Below are positions 1 to 8,738 of a DNA stretch of 64,000 nt, piece after piece. Origin of the DNA: an uncultured Bacteroides sp. (lineage in GTDB: Bacteria > Bacteroidota > Bacteroidia > Bacteroidales > Bacteroidaceae); the NCBI GenBank assembly GCA_900755095.1, contig CAAEFE010000022.1:1-64000 (forward strand). The letters are read 5' to 3'. Each line of letters opens with the position of its first letter. Within the stretch, counting starts at the first letter, position 1. The notes under the pieces are model-generated. The model worked only from the letters and a program-made list of their open reading frames with translations, had not been told where the DNA came from and ran no database searches. The translations under genes were made by a program, and so were the position numbers.

Positions 1-92
1 AGAACTAAATTTTGAATTATCGGAGCTGTATGCGGGGAAACTCGCACGTACAGTTCTTAATGGGGAAAGCGGCGGAAACGCCGCTGACCTAC
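1..92 (+). mobile_element. Group II intron, 3' end (domains V and VI)
   Basis: Positions 24-57 have the form of a bacterial group II intron domain V: a 34-nt hairpin that starts GAGCTGTATGCGGGGAAAC and closes with GTACAGTTC. It is followed by a domain VI-like hairpin with the perfect stem GCGGCG/CGCCGC (69-74/79-84) around a GAAA loop. The 3' strand TGACCTAC carries a candidate branch-point A at 87. The 3' splice site is placed at about 92 by analogy with other introns. The rest of the intron and any reverse transcriptase gene lie outside the window to the left. Confidence 0.8.
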
Positions 93-119
93 ATAACATT
101 AATATAAACGGATGATATT

Positions 120-1427
120 ATGATTGAACTCCCTCCTCAAATTAGTCAGGAAGAATATTTGAAAGTTCTTCTCACTGATCCGCTTGAAAAACTCAAGGCA
201 ATCATAGAAAAAAACAATGATAAGTATAGTTATTGGTCTGATGTAAAGTATCAAAAGACTCCAGAAGGTATATCCAGCAAAGAATTATGGTGTTACATAA
301 AAGCATCGCGGAGAGCGAAACGAATCATAGTATGGAAGAAGTACGGCATATCTATCAGTATAACCAATGCTATGCAACGGATGTGCCACGAGTTTGATAT
401 GAACTTCGGCGGTTCTTGGGGAAGCAATTCAATCATTCCAGTAGAAAACAAAGAACAATATCTGATTAGCTCATTAATGGAAGAAGCAATATCCTCCAGT
501 CAAATGGAAGGAGCGGCGACAACCAGAAAAGTAGCCAAGGAAATGCTAAGAAAAAGCCTTTCCCCACAGGACAAATCGCAACAGATGATATTTAATAATT
601 ATCAAACCATACGTTTTATAACCCAAAATATACAGACCCCACTATCATCTGAGCTATTACGGCATATTCATGTCTTAATGACCGAAAAAACGTTAGAAAA
701 CCCTGCCGATGCAGGGGCATACAGGACGAATGATGAAGTAGTAGTGGAAGATGCTATCACACATGAGGTGGTACATACACCACCTTCATATAAAGATATT
801 CTTCCATTTATTGAAGACTTATGCATATTCTTCAATGAAAATAATACCAAAGTATTTATTCATCCGATTATCAAAGGTATTATCATTCATTTTATGATTG
901 CCTATATGCACCCATTTGTAGATGGGAACGGACGTACTGCAAGAGCTTTATTCTATTGGTATATGCTCAAAAGCGGTTATTGGTTAACTGAATATTTATC
1001 CATCTCAAGGGTAATTGCCAAATCAAAAAAATCCTATGAGAATGCTTATTTATATACGGAAGCTGATGAAAAAGACATGGGATATTTCATAGCTTACAAC
1101 CTGCGAGTACTGGAGCTTGCCTTCAAAGAACTACAAACTTATATCAAACGTAAATTAGAGCAGAAACATCAAGCTTCCGTATTCTATAAGTTAGATAATA
1201 TCAACGAACGTCAAGCAGATATTCTTAGGCTTATTAATGATAATCCTAAAATATTATTCACCGTAAAAGAACTACAAAACAGATTTTCCGTTACTCATAC
1301 TACCGCCAAAAATGATATTGACGGTCTTGTAGAAAGAAAACTGATAGATGAAATATCACTTAATAAAGTAAAGAAAGGGTATGTAAAAGGAGAAATGTTC
1401 GACGAAATTGTTAAATCAATCACTTAG
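120..1427 (+). CDS. Fic-domain protein with C-terminal winged helix
   Basis: This 435-residue protein carries the Fic core motif HPFVDGNGRTAR at residues 264-275, the active site of enzymes that usually transfer AMP to a protein hydroxyl. Residues 126-131 (SSQMEG) match the inhibitory helix consensus (S/T)xxxE(G/N) and lie before the Fic core, so this is a class II, self-inhibited Fic protein. Residues about 360-425 look like a winged helix-turn-helix, which suggests DNA binding or self-regulation. No antitoxin gene is adjacent, which fits built-in inhibition. The ATG at 120 lies about 28 bp after the intron end, so the native promoter may have been separated from the gene by the intron. The target protein is unknown. 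Confidence 0.88.
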   Translation: MIELPPQISQEEYLKVLLTDPLEKLKAIIEKNNDKYSYWSDVKYQKTPEGISSKELWCYIKASRRAKRIIVWKKYGISISITNAMQRMCHEFDMNFGGSWGSNSIIPVENKEQYLISSLMEEAISSSQMEGAATTRKVAKEMLRKSLSPQDKSQQMIFNNYQTIRFITQNIQTPLSSELLRHIHVLMTEKTLENPADAGAYRTNDEVVVEDAITHEVVHTPPSYKDILPFIEDLCIFFNENNTKVFIHPIIKGIIIHFMIAYMHPFVDGNGRTARALFYWYMLKSGYWLTEYLSISRVIAKSKKSYENAYLYTEADEKDMGYFIAYNLRVLELAFKELQTYIKRKLEQKHQASVFYKLDNINERQADILRLINDNPKILFTVKELQNRFSVTHTTAKNDIDGLVERKLIDEISLNKVKKGYVKGEMFDEIVKSIT

Positions 1428-1429
1428 CT

Positions 1430-1476
1430 CTTTCCAATTCTTGCAAATTCTTCAAATATTTGCAAGGATTGGAAAG
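1430..1476 (+). terminator. Strong hairpin after the Fic gene
   Basis: A 19-bp stem with one G-T pair (1430-1448 with 1458-1476) and a 9-nt loop starts four bases after the Fic stop codon. There is no T-run after it on the plus strand, so it may stop transcription inefficiently or mainly protect the 3' end of the transcript. Confidence 0.6.
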
Positions 1477-1596
1477 AAAGGCAACTAACTATAAAGCAAC
1501 CACATCAAACCTATTACTTTAAACATACACAGACATTGTACAAATTGATTTAAATCAAAATCGTTCATGACGAACTCATTCTGAGAGATTTTGTTT

Positions 1597-1604
1597 TACC
1601 TTTG
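1597..1604 (+). promoter_or_regulatory. Bacteroides -7 box (TACCTTTG) for the MFS gene
   Basis: TACCTTTG matches the Bacteroides -7 consensus TAnnTTTG and lies 64 bp before the MFS start codon. No TTTG is present at the ideal 19-bp distance upstream. Confidence 0.55.
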
Positions 1605-1668
1605 CACCCCGTAAAAAATACACTAAATAAAGAAGGTAAAAAGTAACAGGTATCAGGTTAGGTTTCGT

Positions 1669-2811
1669 ATGAAGAAAAGTCTTATTGCATTGGCATTCGG
1701 TACCCTCGGATTGGGTATCGCCGAGTTCGTGATGATGGGTATACTGCCCGATGTAGCCAGAGATTTAAAGATTAGCATCCCTGCTGCCGGACATTTCATT
1801 TCCGCCTACGCACTAGGCGTTTGTGTCGGCGCCCCTGTATTGACATTAGCACGTAAATATCCATTAAAACATATATTGCTGGTATTAGTCACGCTGATTA
1901 TGGTAGGCAATATCTGTGCGGCATTATCACCTAACTACTGGATGCTGCTTATCTCCCGCTTCATCTCCGGACTCCCTCACGGAGCCTATTTCGGGGTCGG
2001 TTCTATCGTTGCGGAAAGACTTGCCGATAAAGGCAAAAGTTCAGAGGCTGTCTCCATCATGATAGCCGGAATGACCATCGCCAACCTGTTCGGCGTACCG
2101 CTGGGAACTTCTTTAAGCACCATGCTTTCGTGGCGGGCTACCTTCCTGCTGGTAGGACTTTGGGGAATCGTCATTCTGTATTACATCTGGCGTTGGGTTC
2201 CTCAGGTAGAAGGGCTGAAAGATACCGGTTTCAAAGGACAGTTCCGCTTTCTCAAAACTCCGGCTCCCTGGCTCATTCTGGGTGCTACGGCATTAGGTAA
2301 TGGCGGTGTATTCTGCTGGTATAGCTATATCAATCCAATGCTCACTCATGTCTCCGGTTTCTCTGCCGAAAGTATCACCCCGCTGATGATTCTTGCCGGA
2401 TTCGGTATGGTCATGGGAAATCTGATCAGCGGACGGCTCTCCGACCGTTACACTCCCGGAAAGGTAGGAACTGCCGCACAAGCACTGATCTGCCTGATGC
2501 TATTGCTTATCTTCTTCCTCTCTCCCTACAAATGGGCGGCTGCGCTATTGATGTGCCTCTGCACCGCAGGACTGTTTGCCGTATCCAGTCCGGAACAGAT
2601 ATTGATTATCCGTGTAGCCAAAGGAGGCGAAATGCTCGGAGCTGCCTGTGTACAGGTAGCGTTCAATCTGGGAAATGCCATCGGAGCTTATGCAGGAGGG
2701 CTGGCAGTCAGCAGCGGCTACCGTTATCCCGCCCTGACGGGTGTTCCGTTCGCACTGATCGGCTTCATCCTATTCCTGATCTTTTATAAGAAGTATCAAG
2801 CCAAATACTAA
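1669..2811 (+). CDS. MFS efflux transporter, AraJ-like (DHA1 family)
   Basis: This 380-residue protein is hydrophobic along its whole length, with about 12 predicted membrane helices. The N-terminal helix segment (GLGIAEFVMMGILPDVA) is typical of the AraJ/YdhP group of the drug:H+ antiporter-1 branch of the major facilitator superfamily. It probably exports small molecules such as sugars or drugs across the inner membrane, and the substrate cannot be read from the sequence. The gene stands alone, with its own -7 box at 1597 and a long gap after it. The ATG at 1669 gives a normal first helix. Confidence 0.85.
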   Translation: MKKSLIALAFGTLGLGIAEFVMMGILPDVARDLKISIPAAGHFISAYALGVCVGAPVLTLARKYPLKHILLVLVTLIMVGNICAALSPNYWMLLISRFISGLPHGAYFGVGSIVAERLADKGKSSEAVSIMIAGMTIANLFGVPLGTSLSTMLSWRATFLLVGLWGIVILYYIWRWVPQVEGLKDTGFKGQFRFLKTPAPWLILGATALGNGGVFCWYSYINPMLTHVSGFSAESITPLMILAGFGMVMGNLISGRLSDRYTPGKVGTAAQALICLMLLLIFFLSPYKWAAALLMCLCTAGLFAVSSPEQILIIRVAKGGEMLGAACVQVAFNLGNAIGAYAGGLAVSSGYRYPALTGVPFALIGFILFLIFYKKYQAKY

Positions 2812-2956
2812 AGTAACTCCTATAAGAACGAATAACGCAATAAACAAAGCAAACAGGGAACTGCCTTTCAGTATGAAAGCATATTGACGTTTCTGCTGAC
2901 AGATACATTTTCAGAAGAATGCCAGCCAGCTCTCAAAGCAATAAAACAATGTATCA

Positions 2957-2977
2957 ATATGCAGACTATCTGCATAT
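2957..2977. repeat. Short inverted repeat after the MFS gene
   Basis: ATATGCAGA and TCTGCATAT form a perfect 9-bp stem with a 3-nt loop, about 145 bp after the MFS stop and just before the 22-bp array. It may contribute to ending the MFS transcript, although there is no T-run. Confidence 0.5.
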
Positions 2978-3024
2978 CCTTTCGATTATATTGGAAGATT
3001 ATGCAAAAGGGTCGCTACTTAACA

Positions 3025-3162
3025 TGCAGAACATTAATACCCAACCTGCAGAACATTAATGTCTGACATGTCAGCTAACCTTATCCAACGTGTTGGTCAT
3101 ATATATCCAACGTATCAGTCAGCCTTATCCAACGCATCAAGCCTTCATATTTGACAAGATGG
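3025..3162. repeat. Degenerate 22-bp tandem array A (between MFS and ychF)
   Basis: TGCAGAACATTAAT occurs at 3025 and 3047, and TATCCAACG at 3082, 3104 and 3126; all spacings are exactly 22 bp. In phase with these, 12-bp cores recur: CTGACATGTCAG (3063, perfect palindrome), CCAACGTGTTGG (3085, perfect palindrome), CCAACGTATCAG (3107), CCAACGCATCAA (3129) and TTGACAAGATGG (3151). AT-rich 10-bp linkers separate them. The gap 2812-3517 contains no credible gene. A 66-codon open frame at 3214-3414 overlaps the ychF promoter and is not called. Confidence 0.8.
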
Positions 3163-3398
3163 ACATTACTTTCTAATTATTAGCATTGTAAAGATTCAGA
3201 TACCACCCTATTTATGAACAAAATACAGATTTTCATTCGCATATTTTCTCCCATTCCCGCCGTCGGGCAGGAAAACGGCATTCTGAAGAGACTAAAAATT
3301 CATTTTGTCAATTTGCTCAAAACCTTTTTCCAGCCTGTACAATTATCAGAAAAAGACAGAAAGTGCACCAAGTTTCCCTCATTAGCTCAAAAAATGAT

Positions 3399-3406
3399 TA
3401 TCTTTG
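3399..3406 (+). promoter_or_regulatory. Bacteroides -7 box (TATCTTTG) for ychF
   Basis: TATCTTTG fits TAnnTTTG and predicts a leader of about 105 nt before the ychF start. In that leader TGAGCAG (3417-3423) can pair with CTGCTCA (3469-3475), and AGCG (3457) with CGCT (3467) as an alternative. Confidence 0.6.
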
Positions 3407-3517
3407 CAAACTAAAATGAGCAGGCTGGCAATCAAAACTGTTTTTATCGGGAGATTAGCGCCAAATCGCTGCTCACATGATATGATTCATTGATAATAAA
3501 AGAAATAATAGATTAAT

Positions 3518-4621
3518 ATGGCATTGCAATGTGGTATTGTCGGACTTCCGAACGTAGGTAAATCGACACTTTTCAACTGTTTGTCAAACGCAAAAGCGCA
3601 AGCGGCAAACTTCCCCTTCTGTACAATCGAACCGAATGTAGGCGTAATCACCGTTCCCGACGAACGTCTGAACGCACTGGCAGAACTGGTACATCCCCAA
3701 CGGATTGTCCCCACGACTGTAGAAATCGTAGACATCGCCGGACTGGTGAAAGGTGCAAGCAAAGGCGAAGGGCTGGGAAACAAATTCCTCGCCAATATCC
3801 GCGAAACAGACGCAATCATCCATGTACTCCGCTGCTTCGACGATGACAACGTGACTCATGTAGACGGAAGCGTAAACCCCGTCCGAGACAAAGAGATCAT
3901 CGACTACGAACTTCAGCTGAAAGACCTGGAAACCATCGAAAGCCGCATCCAGAAAGTACAGAAACAGGCTCAGACCGGTGGCGACAAGGCTGCAAAACAG
4001 GCTTATGACGTACTCGTTCAATACAAGGATGCACTGGAACAAGGCAAATCCGCCCGCACCGTCACTTTCGAAACGAAAGACGAACAAAAGATTGCTCACG
4101 AACTCTTCCTATTGACCAGCAAACCCGTGATGTACGTCTGCAACGTAGACGAAGCAAGTGCGGTAAACGGCAACAAATACGTAGACATGGTGCGCGACGC
4201 CGTGAAAGATGAAAATGCACAGATACTCATTGTCGCTGCAAAGACCGAAGCAGACATCGCCGAACTGGAAACATACGAAGACCGTCAGATGTTCCTTGCC
4301 GAAGTAGGGCTGGAAGAATCGGGCGTTGCACGTCTTATCAAGTCAGCTTACAAACTGCTGAACCTCGAAACCTACTTCACAGCCGGCGTACAGGAAGTAC
4401 GTGCATGGACTTACGAGAAAGGATGGAAAGCTCCGCAATGCGCAGGCGTCATCCATACCGATTTTGAGAAAGGATTTATCCGTGCGGAAGTAATCAAATA
4501 CGATGATTATATCCAGTACGGCTCCGAAGCGGCTGTCAAGGAAGCCGGAAAACTCGGTGTGGAAGGAAAAGAATATGTGGTGCAGGACGGCGACATCATG
4601 CACTTCCGCTTCAATGTGTGA
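3518..4621 (+). CDS. ychF: YchF, OLA1-type nucleotide-binding translation-associated ATPase
   Basis: This 367-residue protein is a near-universal Obg-family P-loop NTPase. The Walker A motif GLPNVGKST is at residues 9-17 and the G3 motif DIAGL at 72-76. The G4 position reads NVDE (about 209-212) instead of the usual NKxD, which is the hallmark of the YchF/OLA1 group and underlies its preference for ATP. A central helical region and a C-terminal TGS domain (about 283-365) complete the normal architecture. It associates with ribosomes and the redox stress response in other bacteria. It is a single gene with its own -7 box, and the ATG at 3518 gives the standard start MALQCGIVGLPN. Confidence 0.97.
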   Translation: MALQCGIVGLPNVGKSTLFNCLSNAKAQAANFPFCTIEPNVGVITVPDERLNALAELVHPQRIVPTTVEIVDIAGLVKGASKGEGLGNKFLANIRETDAIIHVLRCFDDDNVTHVDGSVNPVRDKEIIDYELQLKDLETIESRIQKVQKQAQTGGDKAAKQAYDVLVQYKDALEQGKSARTVTFETKDEQKIAHELFLLTSKPVMYVCNVDEASAVNGNKYVDMVRDAVKDENAQILIVAAKTEADIAELETYEDRQMFLAEVGLEESGVARLIKSAYKLLNLETYFTAGVQEVRAWTYEKGWKAPQCAGVIHTDFEKGFIRAEVIKYDDYIQYGSEAAVKEAGKLGVEGKEYVVQDGDIMHFRFNV

Positions 4622-4671
4622 TTATCGGTAATCACTAACGACTTATTAATTATCACATAAGCATCAATGAC

Positions 4672-5583
4672 ATGAAATATCTCATAGCAGGAACCGGTGG
4701 AGTAGGCGGCAGTATAGCAGGCTTTCTGTCGCTTGCAGGAAAAGATGTAACTTGTATTGCCCGTGGAGCTCATTTGCAGTCAATACAAACCAATGGTCTG
4801 AAATTGAAATCGGATCTGAAGGGTGAACATACGCTTCAGATTAAGGCTACGACGGCCGAAGAGTTCAAAGGGAAAGCGGATGTGATCTTCGTCTGCGTGA
4901 AAGGATATTCCGTCGATTCGATTACCGAACTCATCAAAAGAGCATCGCATGAGAAGACAGTCGTCATCCCTATCCTGAATGTTTACGGGACAGGACCACG
5001 CATTCAGCGTCTCGTTCCGGGTGTAACGGTGCTCGATGGTTGCATCTACATCGTAGGCTTTGTTTCCGGCACGGGAGAGATCACTCAGATGGGGAAAATC
5101 TTCCGTCTGGTGTATGGCGCCCACAAAGGGACACAGGTGGCTCCGGGCATTATGGAAGCCATTCAGAAAGACCTTCAGGAAAGTGGCATTAAGGCTGAAA
5201 TATCTCCGGACATCAATCGGGATACATTCGTCAAATGGTCGTTCATCTCGGCAATGGCGGTCACCGGTGCTTACTATGACGTGCCGATGGGTGAAGTTCA
5301 GAAGCCGGGGAAAGTACGTGATACGTTCATCGGCCTTTCTACCGAAAGTGCCGCACTGGGGCGTAAGCTGGGAGTCGAATTTCCCGAAGACCCTGTCAGC
5401 TACAATTTGAAAGTCATTGATAAACTCGATCCCGACAGTACCGCATCCATGCAAAAGGACTTGGCACGGGGACATGAATCGGAAATACAAGGTTTGCTGT
5501 TTGACATGATTGCAGCAGCCGAGGAGCAAGGTATCGACATACCAACTTACCGGATGGTTGCCGAAAAATTCACAAAACACTAA
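4672..5583 (+). CDS. Ketopantoate reductase family (PanE/ApbA) protein
   Basis: This 303-residue protein has an N-terminal Rossmann fold with the NADPH loop GTGGVG at residues 7-12. A C-terminal helical domain contains a conserved lysine context (TFVKW, Lys about 188), as in 2-dehydropantoate 2-reductase. The expected reaction is NADPH-dependent reduction of 2-dehydropantoate to pantoate in coenzyme A synthesis. Several paralogues of this family reduce other 2-oxo acids, so the substrate is not certain. It is followed 26 bp later by lgt in the same direction, so the two may be cotranscribed. Confidence 0.85.
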   Translation: MKYLIAGTGGVGGSIAGFLSLAGKDVTCIARGAHLQSIQTNGLKLKSDLKGEHTLQIKATTAEEFKGKADVIFVCVKGYSVDSITELIKRASHEKTVVIPILNVYGTGPRIQRLVPGVTVLDGCIYIVGFVSGTGEITQMGKIFRLVYGAHKGTQVAPGIMEAIQKDLQESGIKAEISPDINRDTFVKWSFISAMAVTGAYYDVPMGEVQKPGKVRDTFIGLSTESAALGRKLGVEFPEDPVSYNLKVIDKLDPDSTASMQKDLARGHESEIQGLLFDMIAAAEEQGIDIPTYRMVAEKFTKH

Positions 5584-5609
5584 TTACAAACCGTAAACCG
5601 TTATCCAAC

Positions 5610-6455
5610 ATGAATACCCTTTTATTATCAATCAACTGGAATCCGAATCCCGAACTATTCAACCTGTTCGGCATTTCTATCCGTTACTACGGATTATTAT
5701 GGGCAGTAGGAATCTTCTTTGCTTACATCATTGTCCATTACCAGTTTCGCGACAAAAAAATAGACGAGAAGAAATTCGATCCCCTCTTCTTTTATTGTTT
5801 CTTCGGTATTCTGATTGGAGCACGTCTGGGGCACTGCCTGTTCTACGATCCGGGACAGTACCTGACCAGCGGAAAGGGATTTGTGGAAATGCTTCTGCCG
5901 ATCAAGTTCCTGGCAGGCGGCGGATGGAAATTCACCGGTTATGAAGGACTTGCCAGTCACGGAGGTACGCTCGGATTGATGATCGCCCTTTGGCTGTATT
6001 GCCGCAAAACGAAACTTCATTATATGGATGTGGTGGACATGATTGCCGTTGCTACTCCGATCACCGCCTGCTTCATCCGTCTAGCGAATCTGATGAACTC
6101 CGAAATTATCGGTAACCCGACCGATGTACCCTGGGCGTTCGTATTCGAACGGGTAGATATGCTTCCCCGTCATCCGGGACAGCTCTATGAAGCGATAGCT
6201 TATCTGATCCTTTTCTTCATCATGATCTATCTTTATAAGAATTACAGCAAGAAACTGCATCGCGGCTTCTTCTTCGGACTCTGTCTGGCTTATATCTTTA
6301 CCTTCCGTTTCTTTATCGAATTTGTGAAGCAGAACCAGGAAGCATTCGAAGACAACATGATGTTCAACATGGGACAATGGCTGAGCGTTCCTTTCATCAT
6401 CATCGGTTTCTACTTCATGTTCTTCTATGACCGGAAGAAGGTAGCAAAGAAATGA
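5610..6455 (+). CDS. lgt: Prolipoprotein diacylglyceryl transferase
   Basis: Lgt transfers a diacylglyceryl group from phosphatidylglycerol to the lipobox cysteine of prolipoproteins in the inner membrane. The 281-residue polytopic sequence contains GARLGHC (70-76), the essential-histidine context ASHGGT (His about 117), the signature-like region [12 protein letters not shown] from about 157, and HPGQLYE from about 188. These all match the family in order and length. The many lipoproteins in this window (SusD, surface binding proteins, MACPF) would be its substrates. Its last codons overlap the start of the next gene in an ATGA arrangement, which implies translational coupling. Confidence 0.96.
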   Translation: MNTLLLSINWNPNPELFNLFGISIRYYGLLWAVGIFFAYIIVHYQFRDKKIDEKKFDPLFFYCFFGILIGARLGHCLFYDPGQYLTSGKGFVEMLLPIKFLAGGGWKFTGYEGLASHGGTLGLMIALWLYCRKTKLHYMDVVDMIAVATPITACFIRLANLMNSEIIGNPTDVPWAFVFERVDMLPRHPGQLYEAIAYLILFFIMIYLYKNYSKKLHRGFFFGLCLAYIFTFRFFIEFVKQNQEAFEDNMMFNMGQWLSVPFIIIGFYFMFFYDRKKVAKK

Positions 6456-7096
6456 AACAAATCATAGATATAGAAAACTGGGAGCGGAAGGAGAATTTCA
6501 ACTTCTTCCGCCACTTCCAGAATCCCCAATTATCCATTACCTCCGAAGTAGAGTGCGGAGGAGCCAGGCAACGTGCCAAAGCGGCCGGACAGTCTTTCTT
6601 TCTCCATTATCTTTATGCTGTGCTGCGTGCAGCCAACGAAATACCGGAGTTTCGTTACCGCATCGATCCGGACGGACGTGTAGTGCTCTATGACACCATA
6701 GATATGCTGTCTCCCATCAAGATAAAAGAGAACGGCAAGTTCTTCACCACCCGTTTCCCTTACCACAACGATTTCGACACTTTCTATCAGGAAGCAAGGC
6801 TAATTATCGACGCCATCCCCGAAGACGGTGATCCGTATGCAGCAGAAAACGGAGAAGTAGCCGACGGAGATTACGGACTGATTCTGTTAAGTGCGACTCC
6901 CGACCTGTATTTTACTTCCATCACCGGCACACAGGAGAAGAGAAGCGGCAATAACTACCCGTTGCTGAATGCCGGAAAAGCCATCATAAGGGAAGGCAAA
7001 CTGGTGATGCCTATCGCGATGACGATTCATCACGGATTTATTGACGGGCATCATCTTTCCTTGTTTTATAAGAAGGTAGAAGAGTTTCTGAAATAA
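6452..7096 (+). CDS. Chloramphenicol acetyltransferase-fold protein
   Basis: This 214-residue protein has the size and fold signature of type A chloramphenicol acetyltransferases. The catalytic motif HHGFIDG at about 193-199 supplies the general-base histidine and the structural aspartate-glycine. Family enzymes acetylate small hydroxylated acceptors from acetyl-CoA in the cytoplasm. It is a housekeeping-type neighbour of lgt and is translationally coupled to it, so real drug resistance is only one possibility and a metabolic or thiol/amine acceptor is equally likely. Its start is fixed by the 4-bp overlap with the lgt stop. Confidence 0.88.
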   Translation: MKQIIDIENWERKENFNFFRHFQNPQLSITSEVECGGARQRAKAAGQSFFLHYLYAVLRAANEIPEFRYRIDPDGRVVLYDTIDMLSPIKIKENGKFFTTRFPYHNDFDTFYQEARLIIDAIPEDGDPYAAENGEVADGDYGLILLSATPDLYFTSITGTQEKRSGNNYPLLNAGKAIIREGKLVMPIAMTIHHGFIDGHHLSLFYKKVEEFLK

Positions 7097-7163
7097 TAGT
7101 GCTGTTCAAATCGTATTTTCTCATTCCTTTTATCTACCTTTAGCGCGACTAAATGATAAAAAT

Positions 7164-8576
7164 ATGAGCACAAAAACACTATTCAAACTACTATGGGTAC
7201 CTTTCGTCACATCCGTATTCGCAAGTTGCAGTGACAAAGAAGAATTACCTTACACTCCTCCGGAGGAAACGAATGACAGTTACATAAGCCCTGCCGTACC
7301 ACAAGGTAATAGCTGGCCTGAAGCCTCCATGTCACTTACACAGCCTTTTCTGGGTGCCGGATATGATATTATGGGCAGCTACATAGACAATAATTCGGTA
7401 AAAGAACCAGTGCTCGATCTGAGCAAGATAGATAATGAAAAGATTAGCAATCTGGTAGGTTCGAGCGGGGTAGGAGACAGCTTCATTGGTCGTGATATGA
7501 AAGAGTTTCTTCGGTCAATCACAGAATATAAGAAATTTGTGGTGCCGGCGGAAAACAAAGATGATTTGCTGTTCACCGCTACCATTACCGGTCATACTTA
7601 TTTTCAGAAACCTTATGATTATTCATCCCAATACACATTTGCATTTGGTAGTTCAGGAGCTAACGGAGTGATTCAAAGATTACTCACTCTGAATGCGGAT
7701 TGGTCCAACTGGCTGGCCGATGATTTCCGGCAAGAGCTGGAAGATGCGTCACCTGAAACAATCATAGAACTATTTGGTACTCATATATTGGTGAACACTC
7801 ATTTAGGTTATACAAGCAAAACCCTCTATCGCAGCATCGTAGCGGATGATGAAGAGAACTTATTGAGAACCGCAAATACAGGGATGGGCGCACATCAGAG
7901 CAGCATTATTAAGCATCCCAATGTTTCCATCACTTATCCCGAAGAAACAGTAAAAAAGAACTATGGGGGAACAATTGTAGTGTCATTGCAAGGAGCTGAT
8001 TACAAAGTCTTTGATCAGCTGACAGGCGATCCGATGGATATCAGCCCCTGGATACAATCTGCCAATGAAAAGAATCGCGCCTTAACTACTCTGACCGGTG
8101 AAGACCTTATCCCCATCTATGAGGTAATAGCCGACCCCATAAAGAAACAGCAAATAAAAGAAGCGGTAATAGCCCATATCAAAAGGCACCAACTGTCCTT
8201 ACAACAAACGGCTCCCATCTTTCAGGCAAGTGACGGGCACTATCACCGCTACTATACCTCTTATAAGGAGTTAACCGCAAAGGCCGATATCTGTCAAGGC
8301 GTGATAGGAAGCGTATTTATCAGACACGAACCGGGTACAGTACCGCTTTACCTGTCTTCCGACGGAAAGAATCACCGTTTGACATTAGAACCGGCACCGA
8401 ACGGAGACGGAACAATCATAGGGTATGTCTATGAAAAGGAGAGCGATGACTTAAACTGTATCTACGAAATATCGGATGGAAAAAACTTTGCCTATACCAC
8501 GGAAGAGAAGGACGCCTATGGAGACAAAGGCACATGGAAGCCAACCGGTCTCTCTTTTTATACAAAGAAGGTATAA
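7164..8576 (+). CDS. MACPF-domain secreted lipoprotein
   Basis: This 470-residue protein begins with a signal peptide ending in a lipobox (VFASC, Cys22), so it should be a lipid-anchored protein. Residues about 204-207 (FGTH, within ELFGTHILVNTHLG) form the membrane attack complex/perforin signature, and the surrounding 100-340 region is compatible with the MACPF fold. The C-terminal part (about 355-470) is a separate beta-rich domain seen in Bacteroides MACPF proteins. Some secreted Bacteroidales MACPF proteins (BSAPs) kill related strains by forming pores, while others have unknown roles. Which group this belongs to cannot be told here. It is a single gene with no immunity gene next to it. 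Confidence 0.87.
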   Translation: MSTKTLFKLLWVPFVTSVFASCSDKEELPYTPPEETNDSYISPAVPQGNSWPEASMSLTQPFLGAGYDIMGSYIDNNSVKEPVLDLSKIDNEKISNLVGSSGVGDSFIGRDMKEFLRSITEYKKFVVPAENKDDLLFTATITGHTYFQKPYDYSSQYTFAFGSSGANGVIQRLLTLNADWSNWLADDFRQELEDASPETIIELFGTHILVNTHLGYTSKTLYRSIVADDEENLLRTANTGMGAHQSSIIKHPNVSITYPEETVKKNYGGTIVVSLQGADYKVFDQLTGDPMDISPWIQSANEKNRALTTLTGEDLIPIYEVIADPIKKQQIKEAVIAHIKRHQLSLQQTAPIFQASDGHYHRYYTSYKELTAKADICQGVIGSVFIRHEPGTVPLYLSSDGKNHRLTLEPAPNGDGTIIGYVYEKESDDLNCIYEISDGKNFAYTTEEKDAYGDKGTWKPTGLSFYTKKV

Positions 8577-8631
8577 GCATAAGGCCATACCATTATAACT
8601 TACAACATAAGAAGTCTATAGTATCTTCGTT

Positions 8632-8718
8632 GGGGCTGACTAAAAGTCGTTAGTATCTCCATTCTCCTCCTTCCGGAAGGAGGAGAATGGAAATAGTACC
8701 GGCTTATTAGTCAGCCCC
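8632..8718. terminator. Large nested palindrome between convergent genes
   Basis: An outer perfect 12-bp stem (GGGGCTGACTAA at 8632-8643 with its complement at 8707-8718) encloses an uninterrupted 34-bp palindrome at 8658-8691 (17-bp arms centred on TTCC/GGAA). It lies between the 3' ends of the MACPF gene and mutS and is probably a bidirectional terminator, although no T-run follows. Confidence 0.7.
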
Positions 8719-8738
8719 CGCATAAGTTATATCAGTTT

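Noticed and set aside
3214..3414. 66-codon open frame between MFS and ychF
   Set aside because: It runs through the ychF -7 box, lacks a recognisable signal or domain, and has no ribosome-binding context.
2812..3517. tRNA or rRNA gene in long gaps (2.8-3.5 and 15.3-16.2 kb)
   Set aside because: No cloverleaf or conserved T-arm sequence was found on either strand by eye.
6452..7096. Mobile chloramphenicol-resistance gene
   Set aside because: The gene is translationally coupled to lgt in a housekeeping-type operon with no insertion sequence or integron signs. The fold alone does not show drug resistance.
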